Counted from the first letter of the stretch, positions 46,675-56,665 are shown. The stretch is DNA of 64,000 nt from DAOUEO01 sp963763495 (GCA_963763495.1 CAVXOY010000021.1:62001-126000), one strand, 5' to 3'. The notes: a model not told the origin generated them from the sequence alone. Numbers and translations: made by a program.

Positions 46675-47217
46675 ATGTTGAAGAGATTAGCAGTAGTAGC
46701 AGGCGCCGCCATCACGGCGGTGGCAGTGGGAGCAGTGCTGTTCGGCACGGTGCTCGCGGCCGGACCCGGCCCCAAGAACAGCGCCGGAACCGACATCGGC
46801 GGGCGGGATATCCCGCTGGCGGTGGCGGCGGAGCTGACAGGGCTCACGGAGGAGCAATTGCTGGCCGAGCTTGAGGGCGGCAAGACGATCCCGGCGCTCC
46901 TGGAGGAGAAGGGGATCGACCTGACGGTCTTCCATCAGGCGGTGGCCGACGCCCGCCAGGCGGCTGTCGATGAGGCGGTAGCAGCGGGCACGATCACGCC
47001 GGAGCAGGCGCAGGTTATGCTCCAGCGCATGGCGCAGAACCAGGCGTCGGAAGGCCCTCACGGCCCTCAGTACGGCGAAGGGCAAATGCTCGGCGACTGC
47101 ACGGGCGGTGGCGACGCCAACCGGTACGGCATGTCGGCTCAGGACGAGGGTTGGGGCGTTCCCGGCGAGGGCACCGGCCCCGGCCTGGAGCACCGCTACG
47201 GCGGCTCGACCCGGTAG
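46675..47217 (+). CDS. Small secreted protein of unknown function
   Basis: 180 residues with a clear signal peptide (LKRLAVVAGAAITAVAVGAVLFGTVLA, cleaved near AAG). The mature part has paired short helices (ELTGLTEEQLLAELEGGKTI, then EAVAAGTITPEQAQVMLQRM), a pattern like DUF2680-type exported proteins, then a Gly-rich tail with RYG repeats (NRYGM, HRYGG). No enzyme motif is visible. It lies divergently beside the two-component system, as extracytoplasmic stress targets often do; this regulatory link is inferred. AAGGAG lies just before ATG 46675 and a terminator follows. Confidence 0.75.
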   Translation: MLKRLAVVAGAAITAVAVGAVLFGTVLAAGPGPKNSAGTDIGGRDIPLAVAAELTGLTEEQLLAELEGGKTIPALLEEKGIDLTVFHQAVADARQAAVDEAVAAGTITPEQAQVMLQRMAQNQASEGPHGPQYGEGQMLGDCTGGGDANRYGMSAQDEGWGVPGEGTGPGLEHRYGGSTR

Positions 47218-47246
47218 CCGACCAGCAATACACATTCTAATAAGAA

Positions 47247-47280
47247 GAGGGGCGAGAGAGATCCCGCCTCTCTTTCTTCT
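47247..47280 (+). terminator. Intrinsic terminator
   Basis: GAGGGGCG (47247-47254) pairs with CGCCTCTC (47265-47272), one G-T pair, 10-base loop, followed by TTTCTTCT. Confidence 0.65.
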
Positions 47281-47410
47281 CGTCGGGCGAGACGCCCCGG
47301 AGGGCCCGACTACGGAGGCGGCGCTGGAAACGTATTGACAAGGGGCTTACAATAGGTCGTAACAAACCAGTCCGGCACGGCGCCGCGTTGCGCTCAGCGG
47401 AGTCATAGAG

Positions 47411-48728
47411 ATGCGATGCAGAGTATTCTTCTTGAGTGCAGCAGCGATGAGCCTGATGCTGACAAACGCTTGTGGAAGCACGGACAGCCAAGTCTCTGCC
47501 CCACCAGACCACTGCGACAATCGAACCGACGGCATCGAGGCCCGCCACCACACCGGCAGCCATTCCCACAGCGATGTCCAGCCCTGTTACTTCACCCAAG
47601 CCTGAATCACACTACCCTCAAGAGGATCAGTGGGGCGTCTACATCATGCGCGCCGATGGGTCCGATATTCGCCGCCTAACGACAGGGAGCAGCCAGATCC
47701 TAGGCTGGCTTTCCGATAGCGCACACCTAGCGGTCCTTAATCCCTGGGCAGAGGAGTCTCTTACGCTCACGGTCGCGGACATACGCGGAGAAAACGAAGC
47801 TCGCTCCGTCTTCACAGTCCCGGGCTCCTGGAGCATGGCCCGGTTGTCAGCCCAACGGTCAAATGGTGGCCTGACATCCGCTCCGAGAAAGAGGCTTCAG
47901 GAAACGGCCCGGATGAGTTCCGGCCGATTGGCCTAGAGACGGTAAGCCTGGCAGACGGAACGACGCGCCGGATCTTGGACGGGAAGTTCACATTCCTTGA
48001 CTGGGCACCCGACAGCAGTCGGCTCGCCGTCCAGATTGGCCCAGGCAGATATCTATTCTCAGCAGCTAGAGATCGTGACACTGCACGAACCGGCGATGGT
48101 AACGCAGATCACCACTGGAACATCCCCAATGTGGTCTCCCACGGGGAAACGCATCGTTTTCGGTGCCCAAACCCCCGATGACTCTGGTTCGGCGATGTCT
48201 CTCCTCGTAGTGAACGCCAACGGAGGTGCTCCTCTGCGGATAGCCACGAACTTTGCTGGCGGCTTCGACCCTGATCTGGTTTGGTCTCTTGATGACGCGT
48301 TCATCTTCACCGGCAGCGGATACCCAGCCCAACTATTTCGTTATAGCGTGTTCTCGCCGGACATGCCCAAGGTCCTCGCTTCAGGCATCCTTCCCCAACT
48401 GGCCCCTTCCGGTGAGTGGCTCGCCTACATTGGCTGGGGAGAGGGTGGCAAGCGTGCGATCGGAGTTGTGAATATCGACGGCACTGGGCAACAAGTGCTG
48501 CATGGCAATATCGAGTTCTTTGGCACCACTCTGTCATGGTCACCCGATTCGCGCCTGGTTGCATATACTGCGTCAGAGGCCGGGGACTTGGACACCGGGG
48601 TGTACGTAGCCGATGTGAGAACTGGAGATCACCGCCTTCTTTTTGACGAACCGACCTGGGAATGGAACGCCGTTTGGTCTCCGGACGGCCAGTGGATAGC
48701 GTTCGTCCGAGAAGGACCAGCCTCGTAG
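47411..48728 (+). CDS. TolB-like beta-propeller lipoprotein (frameshifted)
   Basis: Lipoprotein signal MRCRVFFLSAAAMSLMLTNAC with the lipid Cys at residue 21, then a Thr/Pro spacer and PD40/WD40-type blades: WGVYIMRADGSDIRRLTTG, FLDWAPDSSRLAV, SPMWSPTGKRIVFGA, LSWSPDSRLVAYTAS and AVWSPDGQWIAFVRE, ending at TAG 48728. The first 55 codons, the middle (47470-47930) and the C-terminal half read in different frames, with breaks near 47500, 47850-47940 and 48060. The protein sits outside the membrane; no partner genes for a Tol system are nearby, so a specific role is not assigned. Confidence 0.72.
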
Positions 48729-48738
48729 CTAGACGGCG

Positions 48739-51700
48739 TCACTCGGTGAGGCGGCGGTAGAGGGCGGGCAGGCGGCTGGGCAGCGACTCGATGTCGCCCA
48801 CGATCTCGTAGTCGATCTCCTCACACATCTGGCCCAGGTACTCGTGGCCCTCCCTGTCCACCGTCAGACAGAAGGGCACGATGCCCTTGCGCTTCGCCTC
48901 GATGAGCGCCTGATGGGTGTCGTTGATCGCGTACTCCTTCTCCGTGCGGTCGCGGCCGTAGCCGTGGTCCTGGGGGCGGCCGTCGGAGACGAGGAAGAGG
49001 ATGCGCACCTTGGCGTCGTGGGCCTCCAGCTTGGCGGTCGCGTGACGGAGGGCGGGCCCCATGCGCGTCGAACGGATGGGGGTGGTCTTGTCGATGCGCG
49101 CCTTCACGTGGTCGGATAGCGGCTCGTCCAGGTCCTTGAGGATGTAGAACTCCACGTTGTCGCGGCCGTAGCCGGAGAAGCCGTAGATGCCGTAGTCGTC
49201 GCCGATGGCCTCGAGGGCGCTGATGAGAAGGACGATGCTCTCCTTCTCCAGGTCGATTATCCGCTTCGGGGGCTCAAGAAGGGCCTGCGCCTTGCGCTGG
49301 GCCAGCCAGGAGTAGTAGCGGCTGGTGTCGTCGGCGAAGTCGACGGTGTATTTCTGCTTGCGCTTCTCGATCTCCTCGTCGGTCGAGGCGCTCATGTCGA
49401 GGAGGAAGGCGACGGCGACCTGGCGCTCCACCTTGTTGCGCCGCCAGTAGACCTTGTCGGTGAAGCTGTGGCCGCTGCGCTTCTCGGTCAGATACTCGAT
49501 TATGAGGTCGAGGTCGAAGTCTTCGCCGTCGTAGAGACGCTTGATCTTGCGGAAGAGCTCCGGCCGCAACTGCTCGAACTGCTTGCGGGTCTCCGCCGCC
49601 AGGCCGCTGTAGCGGCGCAGCGTCTCCTCGAAGTACTCCTCGTCGCCCTCTTCCAGGGGACGCTGGAGGACGCGGCACCAGCGGGGCTTGTAGTCGCCGG
49701 CGCGGAAGTCCCACTCGTCGTAGTAGAAGATCTCCGTCTTCTCGACGACCCCCTTCTCCTCGAAGGCGACGTCGCTCATCGGCTGGCCGTCCTTGACGGA
49801 GACCTGCTGGTCGGGGATGGGAACGCCGGCCTCCTTCTCCAGGTTGGTGAGGAAGAGACCGACGGCGGACGAAAGGTCGCCTTCGGCGAGGGCGCCGACC
49901 GTGATCTCGACGCTCTTCTCGAACAGCTCCTGCAACTGCTCGGCGGTGAGAGGCGACATCTCCTCCGGCACCATCGCCCCCTCCTGGAGACGCAGCCGCA
50001 TGAGAAGCTGGACGAGCTCCGGCTTGAAGTCGCCGCGGAACTCGACGGGCTGCGGGCTTTCGTAGGGCTCCTCGGAGCTTGCGGGCAGGGGCGTGCCGGA
50101 GGGCTCGCCGCCGCCGGACCTCGGCTTCATGAGCATCAGGTCGAAGAGCTCGTCGACGGGCTGCCAGTCGAGGCGCTCCGCTTCGTCAGGGGCGACGTTG
50201 GGCAGGGCGACTGCCAGCTCGTAGAGTCGCAGCGCCGCCTCGGCCGCATCCTCGACGCGGGCCTGGGGCTGCTGCAGGGAGTGGAGGAGACGCACCGCCT
50301 CGACCAGGGTGTCTCGCAGCTCACGCGGCCAGACGATGGCAGCGAGGCCGTCGAGGCTGGCGCGCACAAGGTTCTCCAGGAACGCCTCACGCAGCGGCAG
50401 GCCGGGCAGGTGGGGACGCCGTTCCAGCTCCCGCGCCTGGACGATACGCCAGGAGCTACGTATGCCGCCGTACTCGCTCTTCACCAGGTAGTCGACGCGG
50501 GCGTCCTCAGCGATGGTGAAGAGATCGGCGGCAAGCTGGCGGTCGGGGAAGAGGTCGAAGAAGCGCTCCATGTCGGTTAGAGGCGCCGCTTCCTTCTTGC
50601 CGCGGACATGGGGGCGCTGGCTCTTCATCCGACGCCGGCGCGCGGGAAGGATGTTTCCCTTCTGTCTTGAAGAGGAAGCGGAAGCTGCCGAACTCCAGGT
50701 GGCCCGCCTGATGGGTGGCATACACCTTGTAGATAGCGAAGTTCTCGGGCTTGCTCTTGAACTCTTCCACGGTCTCCGGCAGATAGACGGCCGTGCCTTC
50801 CGTGGAGGGACGTTCCGTCGCCACCCAACCGATCCCCTTGTCGGTGAGGGAGAGCGTGGGATGAATGGAGACGTTGACGCCGGTGAGCGCCTGACAGTAG
50901 AGGCGCAGCACTTCGCTCACCCGCGACAGCTCCAGCCGCGAGGAAAGGGTCTCCAGGACACGCTCGCCTTTCCCCGATTCGAGGCGGAAGTAGGCTTCGC
51001 CGCCCTCGGGGCTGTGCCGAAGGATGCGATGCCCGGCGGCGTGCCAGTGCGCCAGGGCGGCGACGTCGATCCGAGACAGGACATCGGGGCTGCTCTTAAG
51101 GAACGCCATGGCGGCGGCAGGAGAGTCGACCGCCAGCTCTTCCGCCAGGGTCAGCAGGTGAAAGTGCGCATCCACATCTACGTCGCCCAAAGCGACGGCG
51201 GCGTCGGCGAAGAGATTGTAGCCGCGATGCCCCACTCTCTCCACTACACCGGCGGACAGGTGGAGGAAGCGCGCCCGCTGCTCGGAGACAACGTTGGCGA
51301 GAAGATCAGGGCCCTTGTCCAGATAGGCTCGAACATCGGCCCAACCGGACTTCGCGATCGCCTCCGCCAGTTCCAGGAAGGGCAGCCGGTCGTCGGCCAT
51401 GATCTCAGCCAGCAGGCGAGGCATCGTCTCCAGGCAGTTCCCGGCCAGCTCGTAGCTGCGCTCCGCCAGGCTCTGCGCGAGGCATTGCAGCCGGTCCAGC
51501 TCGGGCAGGCCCATCGTGTCGAGTAGCTGCGGGGTGACCGTGAAGAAGAGGGCGGCCAGGGAGACCGATTTCCAGTTGCCGTGATAGAGGCGCTGCCCCA
51601 ACTGGGCCCACTCCTCAAGCTCCGAGGGGGAGAAGCGGCCGACGCACTCAGGGCCGACATGGAAGTAGGCAGCCGCGACCACGGATGACTCTTCGGCCAG

Positions 51701-51973
51701 ACCGCGGCCGATACCGACCCAGCGCAAGACCGCATCGAAAGGAAGAATGCGCACGACCTGGGGGCTGGCCTGGAAGTACTCGGCGGCGGCTTCCCATGAC
51801 CGCAGGGACTGGCGGGCGAGGGCGACGCCCTCCTCGGCCCACTGCTGGAGCTGCTCCGGCGTCAGGCAAGGAGCTACCTCGGCGGCGGCCTGTCGGAATT
51901 GCTGGGAAAGGGTTGCGGACAGGCCGGCAAGCCGCTCTTCGTAGCCCGCCAGATCAATCCCCTGTTCGCTCAT
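48739..51973 (-). CDS. NorD/CbbO-like vWA domain protein (one frameshift)
   Basis: Very large partner protein (about 1,077 residues) of a MoxR/CbbQ-type ATPase. The N-terminal 460 residues are helical repeats (WEAAAEYFQASPQVVRILPF, then LAEIMADDRLPFLELAEAIA). The C-terminal vWA domain has a MIDAS-like DMSAS in VAVAFLLDMSASTDEEI and FLVSDGRPQDHGYGRDRTEK. In known systems NorQ/NorD or CbbQ/CbbO pairs remodel and activate metalloenzymes such as nitric oxide reductase or Rubisco. A frame break near 50655 joins the two halves. No target enzyme is encoded beside it, so the client is unknown. ATG 51973 lies 15 bases after the cyclophilin stop. Confidence 0.82.
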
Positions 51974-51988
51974 GATTGCCGGCAGCGG

Positions 51989-52767
51989 CTACGGCGCCGG
52001 GCCCTCCTGGATTGTTATCGTGAGTATCTTGTCGCCGGGAGGGCCATGGTCCTGGGCTCGGCGCGGCGTCAGTCGCTCCAGGACATCGAGTCCGGCCACG
52101 ACGTCAGCAAAGACGCTGAACTTGCCGTCCAGCTCCGGCGCGTCCTCGAGGCTGATGAAGAACTGGCTGCCGCCGGTCGGCGAACCCGGGCCCCGGCTGG
52201 ACATCGCGACCGTGCCCTTCAGGACCTTGTGGTCGCTGATCTCGGTGGGGATGTTGTAGCCGGGCCCTCCTAGCTTCGGCGTCGGCGAGGCCGTACCCCG
52301 ACGGGTCGCCGGCCTGGACGTAGGGGTGGGGAATCCCCGCCGGCAGCGGCGGCAATGTTACCTGGTGGAAGGTCAGATTGTCATAGAAGCCGCTGCAGGC
52401 AAGAAAGACGAAGTTGTTGACTGCCCAAGGCGCGATATCGGGCAAGAGCTTGAGGGTGACATCGCCCTTCTCCGTGCGGATCACGGCGGTGTAGGAAAGC
52501 TTGGGATCGATGATCATGGGCGGCATCTCGTCCCACTGCTTCTGATCGGTCTTCTGGCAGAGGGAAGCGAAGTCCGCCGTTCTCGTGGGCAGCGGGCCCT
52601 CGGGCACGGCGACCGTTGCCAAGGGTGTAACCTCGACTACTACGGTCGGGCCGGCCTGGATTGTCGTCTTGTCTTTGTCGTTGCCGTCGCCGCAACCGGA
52701 TAGGGCAACAGGCAGCAGCAGCCGCAAGTCCGGCAAACAGTACGACTCGGAATAATGAAGCTCTCAA
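51989..52767 (-). CDS. Cyclophilin-type lipoprotein, divergent (two frameshifts)
   Basis: Peptidyl-prolyl isomerase family, exported lipoprotein. ATG 52767 opens a signal region that, after an extra base near 52715, reads LPVALSGCGDG with a lipobox. The cyclophilin core has AVIRTEKGDVTLKLLPDIAP, VNNFVFLACSGFYDNLTFHQV, GDPSGYG, GPGYNIPTEI (after a break near 52275) and GGSQFFISLEDAPELDGKFSVFADV. The catalytic FHRV is FHQV here and the following loop is Pro-rich, so the key Arg is missing and enzymatic activity may be lost or reduced. It lies in tandem with a second cyclophilin. Confidence 0.82.
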
Positions 52768-52836
52768 CTCCTCTTCCTCCTCATCAGCCGCTAGCTCCCC
52801 CCATTACTACTACATGCTAACGCCGCGAAGGCAGAC

Positions 52837-53541
52837 CTATTTCTCCGTGACGACTATCTCTACGATCTTGTCTCCCGGAGGCAGGTTCGGGGCTGTTGAG
52901 GGGTCGCGCGGGGTGATCTTTCCCAGCACATCCATACCCGCCGTCACCTTGCCGAACACGGTGTAGCCTCCATCCAGCTTGGGCTGCGGCTCAAAGCAGA
53001 TGAAGAACTGGCTGCCGTTGGTGTTGGGGCCGCGGTTGGCCATCCCCAGCGCGCCCTTCTCGAACAGGCGGGAGTTTATCTCGTCCGGTATCTCGTAGCC
53101 GGGGCCGCCGTTGCCCTTGCCCGTCGGGTCGCCGGTCTGGGCGACGAAGCCGGGGAGGACGCGGTGCCAGGTCACATCGTCGTAGAAGCCTTTGCAGGCC
53201 AGGAAGACGAAGCTGTTGACCGTCACCGGCGCAACGTCGGCGTAGAGATCGACCGTTATGTCACCTTTTTCCGTCTTTATGACGGCGCTGTAGGAGCGGG
53301 CAGGGTCGATGATCGTGAGCGGCGCTGAGAACTGCTTCTCGCCGCTCTTCTGGCAGAGCGAAGCGAAGTCCCCCGTGCGCGGCGACAGAGTCGATACCGC
53401 CGCCGGCTTCGTGCTCGCAGGCGTCTTCCCGGGTGTCGCGTCGCCGCTTTCCTTGTCGTCGCCGCCACAGGCCGACGCCCCCACGACAACGAACGCCGTC
53501 GTCGCCACCAAAAGGGACACGCTAACGAATGATAGCTTCAT
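52837..53541 (-). CDS. Cyclophilin-type peptidyl-prolyl isomerase, lipoprotein
   Basis: Exported proline isomerase. ATG 53541 follows AAGGAGTGGAA; the in-frame start at 53559 is less likely. The signal peptide ends in a lipobox VVVGASAC. The catalytic core is canonical: VNSFVFLACKGFYDDVTWHRVLPGF, QTGDPTGKGNGGPGYEIPDE, GMANRGPNTNGSQFFICFE and LDGGYTVFGKV. The spacer between lipid Cys and core contains DFASLCQKSGEKQ, shared with its paralogue. Probably assists folding outside the membrane. Confidence 0.92.
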   Translation of the reverse strand: MKLSFVSVSLLVATTAFVVVGASACGGDDKESGDATPGKTPASTKPAAVSTLSPRTGDFASLCQKSGEKQFSAPLTIIDPARSYSAVIKTEKGDITVDLYADVAPVTVNSFVFLACKGFYDDVTWHRVLPGFVAQTGDPTGKGNGGPGYEIPDEINSRLFEKGALGMANRGPNTNGSQFFICFEPQPKLDGGYTVFGKVTAGMDVLGKITPRDPSTAPNLPPGDKIVEIVVTEK

Positions 53542-53551
53542 TTCCACTCCT

Positions 53552-54451
53552 TCATTCAAATATAGAAGACACCACCTCTTCGATGCTGCGCTGGAGCTCG
53601 CGGTCGTCGGTGAGCGCCCAGACGACGGCTGCCTCGCAGGCCTTCCGGGCCGGCACCCCCTTCACCATCAGCTTCCCAGCGTAGATCAAGAGGCGTGTGC
53701 TCACACCTTCAGCGAGACCGTGCTCCTTGAGATGGCGCACCTTCTCGCCCAGCTTCGCGAGCTCGCCGGCGACCTCGGGGGCGACTTCCGCCTCGTGGGC
53801 GATGATCTGCGCCTCTTGCTCGCGGCCGGGATAGCCGAACTCGATGGCGACGAAGCGCTGGCGGGTGCTGTGCTTCAGGTCCTTGAGGGCGCTCTGATAG
53901 CCCGGGTTGTAGGAGATCACGAGCAGGAAGCCGGGCGCCGCCTCGACTACCTGGCCCCGCTTGTCGATGGGCAGGATGCGACGGTGGTCGGTCAGGGGAT
54001 GGATCAGCACCGTCGTGTCCTTGCGGGCTTCGACCACCTCGTCCAGATAGCAGATGGCGCCGGCCTTGACGGCGCGCGTCAGGGGGCCGTCGATCCAGCG
54101 GGTCGATTCGCCTTCCAGGAGGTAGCGGCCGACGAGGTCGCTCGCCGTGAGGTCTTCGTGGCAGGCGACGGTCACGAGGGGGATGCCGTGGGCCTTCACC
54201 TCGCCGCCTTCGCCCACGTCCTTGATGATCGTGAGAGGGCGGGCCAGCTTCCAGGCCATGTATTCGATGAAACGGGTCTTGCCGCAGCCGGTGGGCCCCT
54301 TCAGGAGGACGGGTATGTGCTGCTCGAAGGCAGCGTTGAAGAGGGAGACCTCGTCGCTGATGGGCAGGTAGAACGGCTCTTGGAAGGAGTAGTACTCCTC
54401 CACCGCGTACTGACGGTACCCCGTGGTTTCTTCTGTCTCTTGGTCGACCAC
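53552..54451 (-). CDS. MoxR-type AAA ATPase, NorQ/CbbQ-like
   Basis: ATPase partner of the NorD-like vWA protein. Walker A GPTGCGKTRFIEYMA lies near residue 49, Walker B GAICYLDEVVEARKD near 135, sensor-like VISYNPGYQ near 180 and an Arg-finger region STRQRFVAIEFGYPG. The N-terminal YYSFQEPFYLPISDEVSLFN and the CbbQ_C-like C-terminal region (STRLLIYAGKLM) fit the NorQ/NirQ/CbbQ subfamily. 299 residues, intact. The vWA gene lies 1.6 kb downstream in the same operon, separated by two cyclophilins. Confidence 0.9.
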   Translation of the reverse strand: MVDQETEETTGYRQYAVEEYYSFQEPFYLPISDEVSLFNAAFEQHIPVLLKGPTGCGKTRFIEYMAWKLARPLTIIKDVGEGGEVKAHGIPLVTVACHEDLTASDLVGRYLLEGESTRWIDGPLTRAVKAGAICYLDEVVEARKDTTVLIHPLTDHRRILPIDKRGQVVEAAPGFLLVISYNPGYQSALKDLKHSTRQRFVAIEFGYPGREQEAQIIAHEAEVAPEVAGELAKLGEKVRHLKEHGLAEGVSTRLLIYAGKLMVKGVPARKACEAAVVWALTDDRELQRSIEEVVSSIFE

Positions 54452-54478
54452 CGTTACTCCACCCTTCTCCCGCGTTCG

Positions 54479-55096
54479 CTATGACCCGCCGCGGCGGGCG
54501 ATGCGCCGCTGAAGCTCATTCCACTGCTCGTCCACCCGGCCCTGGAGGTCGGCGACGCTGCCATCGTTCTCGATGACGACGTCGGCGTACCATTTCAGCT
54601 CCTCATTGCTGAGCTGGGCATGGATGCGCGCCTTGGCCTGGTCGTCGGACATCCCTTTGCCGTCGACGAGCCGTTGCTTTGTCACCTGCGGCGACGCGAT
54701 CACGACCCACACTTCGTCGGCCAGGTATCCCCAGCCGGCATCGATAAGGACGGCGGCCTCGACGACGGCGACAGCGGCGCCGCGGGCGCGCAACTCCGCC
54801 AGGTCTTCCTCCATGATCGTCGCCATCGCCGGCCAGACGATGTTGTTGAGCCGCTCCCGCTCCTTGGGGTCGGCGAAGACGCGCTGCCCCAGCTTCTGGC
54901 GGTCGATCTCGCCCTCGGCGTCGAGGATGTCGCGTCCGAACTCGGCGATGAGCCGCTCATAGACGGGCGTCCCTTGGCGGTAGGAGCGATGCCCCACCAG
55001 GTCGGCGTTTACGAGGGCAGCCCCTTTGGCGGCGAGCATCTCCGAGACCAGGGTCTTGCCGGCGCCTATGCCTCCGGTGAGGCCGATGGTAATCAT
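54479..55096 (-). CDS. coaE: Dephospho-CoA kinase
   Basis: Final step of coenzyme A synthesis. P-loop GLTGGIGAGKT at the start, then NADLVGHRSY (DADxxxH-like), VVEAAVLIDAGWGYLADEVWVV and QLSNEELKWYADVVIENDGS, all typical of CoaE. 205 residues from ATG 55096, preceded by GGAGGAGG; 4 extra residues are possible upstream. It opens the minus-strand operon that continues with the NorQ-like ATPase 27 bases later. Confidence 0.95.
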   Translation of the reverse strand: MITIGLTGGIGAGKTLVSEMLAAKGAALVNADLVGHRSYRQGTPVYERLIAEFGRDILDAEGEIDRQKLGQRVFADPKERERLNNIVWPAMATIMEEDLAELRARGAAVAVVEAAVLIDAGWGYLADEVWVVIASPQVTKQRLVDGKGMSDDQAKARIHAQLSNEELKWYADVVIENDGSVADLQGRVDEQWNELQRRIARRGGS

Positions 55097-55265
55097 AGCC
55101 TCCTCCAAAAAAAGCGCCCTTCCCGGAAGGGCAGGCCGACAATGCGCCTATAGTATGTCCATTCTATGCGGCGTCGTAACCGGCGGTCAAGCAAGCCCAC
55201 CCATCGACATCAAGACGCCGGCATCTTCGTTGCATCCCCCGTTCAAGAATTTCGACCAGCGGCTC

Positions 55266-55318
55266 TTGACAACCCCTGGTAACAACGTCTAGAATAGTTA
55301 TGGACATAGGTTCATAAC
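55266..55318 (+). promoter_or_regulatory. Promoter and candidate operator of the DUF134 gene
   Basis: TTGACA (55266-55271), 18 bases, TAGAAT (55290-55295). Directly after the -10 lies an imperfect palindrome GTTATGGACATAGGTTCATAAC (55297-55318 by halves GTTATG and CATAAC), well placed for a repressor, possibly DUF134 itself. Confidence 0.6.
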
Positions 55319-55338
55319 ACAGATTGGAGACGTGCCTG

Positions 55339-55830
55339 ATGCCCAGGCCAACCAAGTGGCGGCGAGTAGAGACGGTACCGACGGTGGTCTATTTCAAGCC
55401 GGCGGGGGTACCCCTGCGCCTGCTTTCGGAGACGGTGCTGGCCGTCGAGGAGGTCGAGGCGATCCGGCTGAAGGACCTGGAAGGGTTGGAGCAGGAGGAC
55501 TGCGCCGAGAGGATGAGCATCTCCCGCCCTACCTTCCATCGGGTCTTGAAGGCGGCACGACAGAAGATCGCGGATGCCCTCATGAACGGCAAGGCGATCA
55601 GGGTCGAGGGCGGCAATTTCGCGATGGCCAGCCAGACGTTGCGCTGCGCAGCTCACGGACACGAGTGGGAGGCACCGTTCGATGCGGTAGTCTCTGGACG
55701 ACCGCTTGCCTGCCCCAGTTGCGACAGTCCCGCTGTCTTACCAGTCTCGCTTCACGGGCCAGGCCGGGGCCAGCGCGGTCCGTGGCGAGGAGGGCAGCGC
55801 GGCGGACGCGGGAGAGGAGGCGGTAGATGA
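55339..55830 (+). CDS. DUF134 family DNA-binding protein
   Basis: Putative transcription regulator with a sigma-70 region 4-like helix-turn-helix. The family start PRPTKWRRVETVP is followed by FKPAGVPL, VEAIRLKDLEGLEQEDCAER and MSISRPTFHRVLKAARQKIAD. The C-terminus has a Cys/His pair set (CAAHGHEW, then CPSC) that may bind metal, and an Arg/Gly-rich tail. 163 residues; ATG 55339 matches the family start. DUF134 genes usually lie with DUF5320 and NifX-like genes, as here. Confidence 0.88.
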   Translation: MPRPTKWRRVETVPTVVYFKPAGVPLRLLSETVLAVEEVEAIRLKDLEGLEQEDCAERMSISRPTFHRVLKAARQKIADALMNGKAIRVEGGNFAMASQTLRCAAHGHEWEAPFDAVVSGRPLACPSCDSPAVLPVSLHGPGRGQRGPWRGGQRGGRGRGGGR

Positions 55831-55918
55831 AGTCGACAACCGACTGAACAGCAGGCCACCGTGCGAAAACGGAGCAACGACAGTATCACTCAATAACATC
55901 GATTCGGAGGTAACTAAC

Positions 55919-56260
55919 ATGCCATTCGGCAACAGAAAAGGACCTTGGGGCCTTGGGCCCATGACGGGACGCGCTGCCGGCTATTGCTCCGGCAACGACG
56001 CGCCCGGCTACCTGAACGCCATCGGCGGCCGCCTCTTCCGGCGACGCGCTCAGGGCGGTGGCCGGGGGCAGGGGTTCCGGTTCGGCAGGCAAAGCAACTT
56101 GCCGGAGGCGGAGGAGATGACCACTCCCTCCACTACTCCGGCCACTCGAGAGGAGCAGCTCGCGACGCTGAAAGGGCGAGCCGGCCAGCTCCAGAGGGCC
56201 TTAGAGAACATCCAGAGCCACATCAACGACCTCGAAGCTGAGGGGAAAGACGCGTCATAG
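55919..56260 (+). CDS. DUF5320 family protein
   Basis: Small Gly/Arg-rich protein (113 residues). The start GNRKGPWGLGPMTGRAAGYC is the family signature (GP.G.GPMTGRG.G.C). The C-terminus is a predicted coiled coil (REEQLATLKGRAGQLQRALE). GGAGGTAAC precedes ATG 55919. It lies between the DUF134 regulator and the NifX-like gene. Function unknown; the constant association suggests iron-sulfur or molybdenum cofactor handling. Confidence 0.85.
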   Translation: MPFGNRKGPWGLGPMTGRAAGYCSGNDAPGYLNAIGGRLFRRRAQGGGRGQGFRFGRQSNLPEAEEMTTPSTTPATREEQLATLKGRAGQLQRALENIQSHINDLEAEGKDAS

Positions 56261-56269
56261 GAGACGAGC

Positions 56270-56665
56270 ATGCGGATAGCAGTGGTGTCGGACGACGAAG
56301 AGAGGGTCAGCCAGCACTTTGGACGGGCGCCCTACTATGTGGTGATCACGGTGGAAGACGGGAAGATCGTGGACAGGGAGACCCGGGCCAAGGCCGGTCA
56401 CCAGGGATCGGGCGGATGCGATTGCCATCCCTCGCCGGAAGGACCACGGGGCCAGGGGCAGCACTCTGAGGCAAAGCATCAGATAATGGGGAGAATGATC
56501 GACGATTGCGACGCGGTCATCGCAGGCGGCATGGGCTGGGGAGCTTACGAGAGCCTGAAGAGACGCGGCATCGAGCCGGTGATCACCGACGTGCCGGGCG
56601 TAGCTGAGGCCGCCGTGGCCCACGCCGAGGGCCGGCTACCCAATCTCACCGAACTCCTCCACTAG
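56270..56665 (+). CDS. NifX/NifB-C family cofactor-binding protein
   Basis: Dinitrogenase iron-molybdenum cofactor family protein, the fold of NifX, NafY and the NifB C-terminus. RIAVVSDDEERVSQHFGRAPYYVVI carries the conserved S.HFG.A motif; DDCDAVIAGGMGWGAYESLKRRGI and HAEGRLPNLTELLH complete the fold. A Cys/His-rich insert (GGCDCHPSPE, near residue 50) could bind metal. No nif genes are nearby, so a general Fe-S or Mo/W cofactor role is more likely than nitrogen fixation. It starts 9 bases after DUF5320. Confidence 0.88.
   Translation: MRIAVVSDDEERVSQHFGRAPYYVVITVEDGKIVDRETRAKAGHQGSGGCDCHPSPEGPRGQGQHSEAKHQIMGRMIDDCDAVIAGGMGWGAYESLKRRGIEPVITDVPGVAEAAVAHAEGRLPNLTELLH

Noticed and set aside
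56270..56665. Evidence for nitrogen fixation
   Set aside because: The NifX-like protein lies in the general DUF134/DUF5320 context and no nifHDK or nifENB gene is present.
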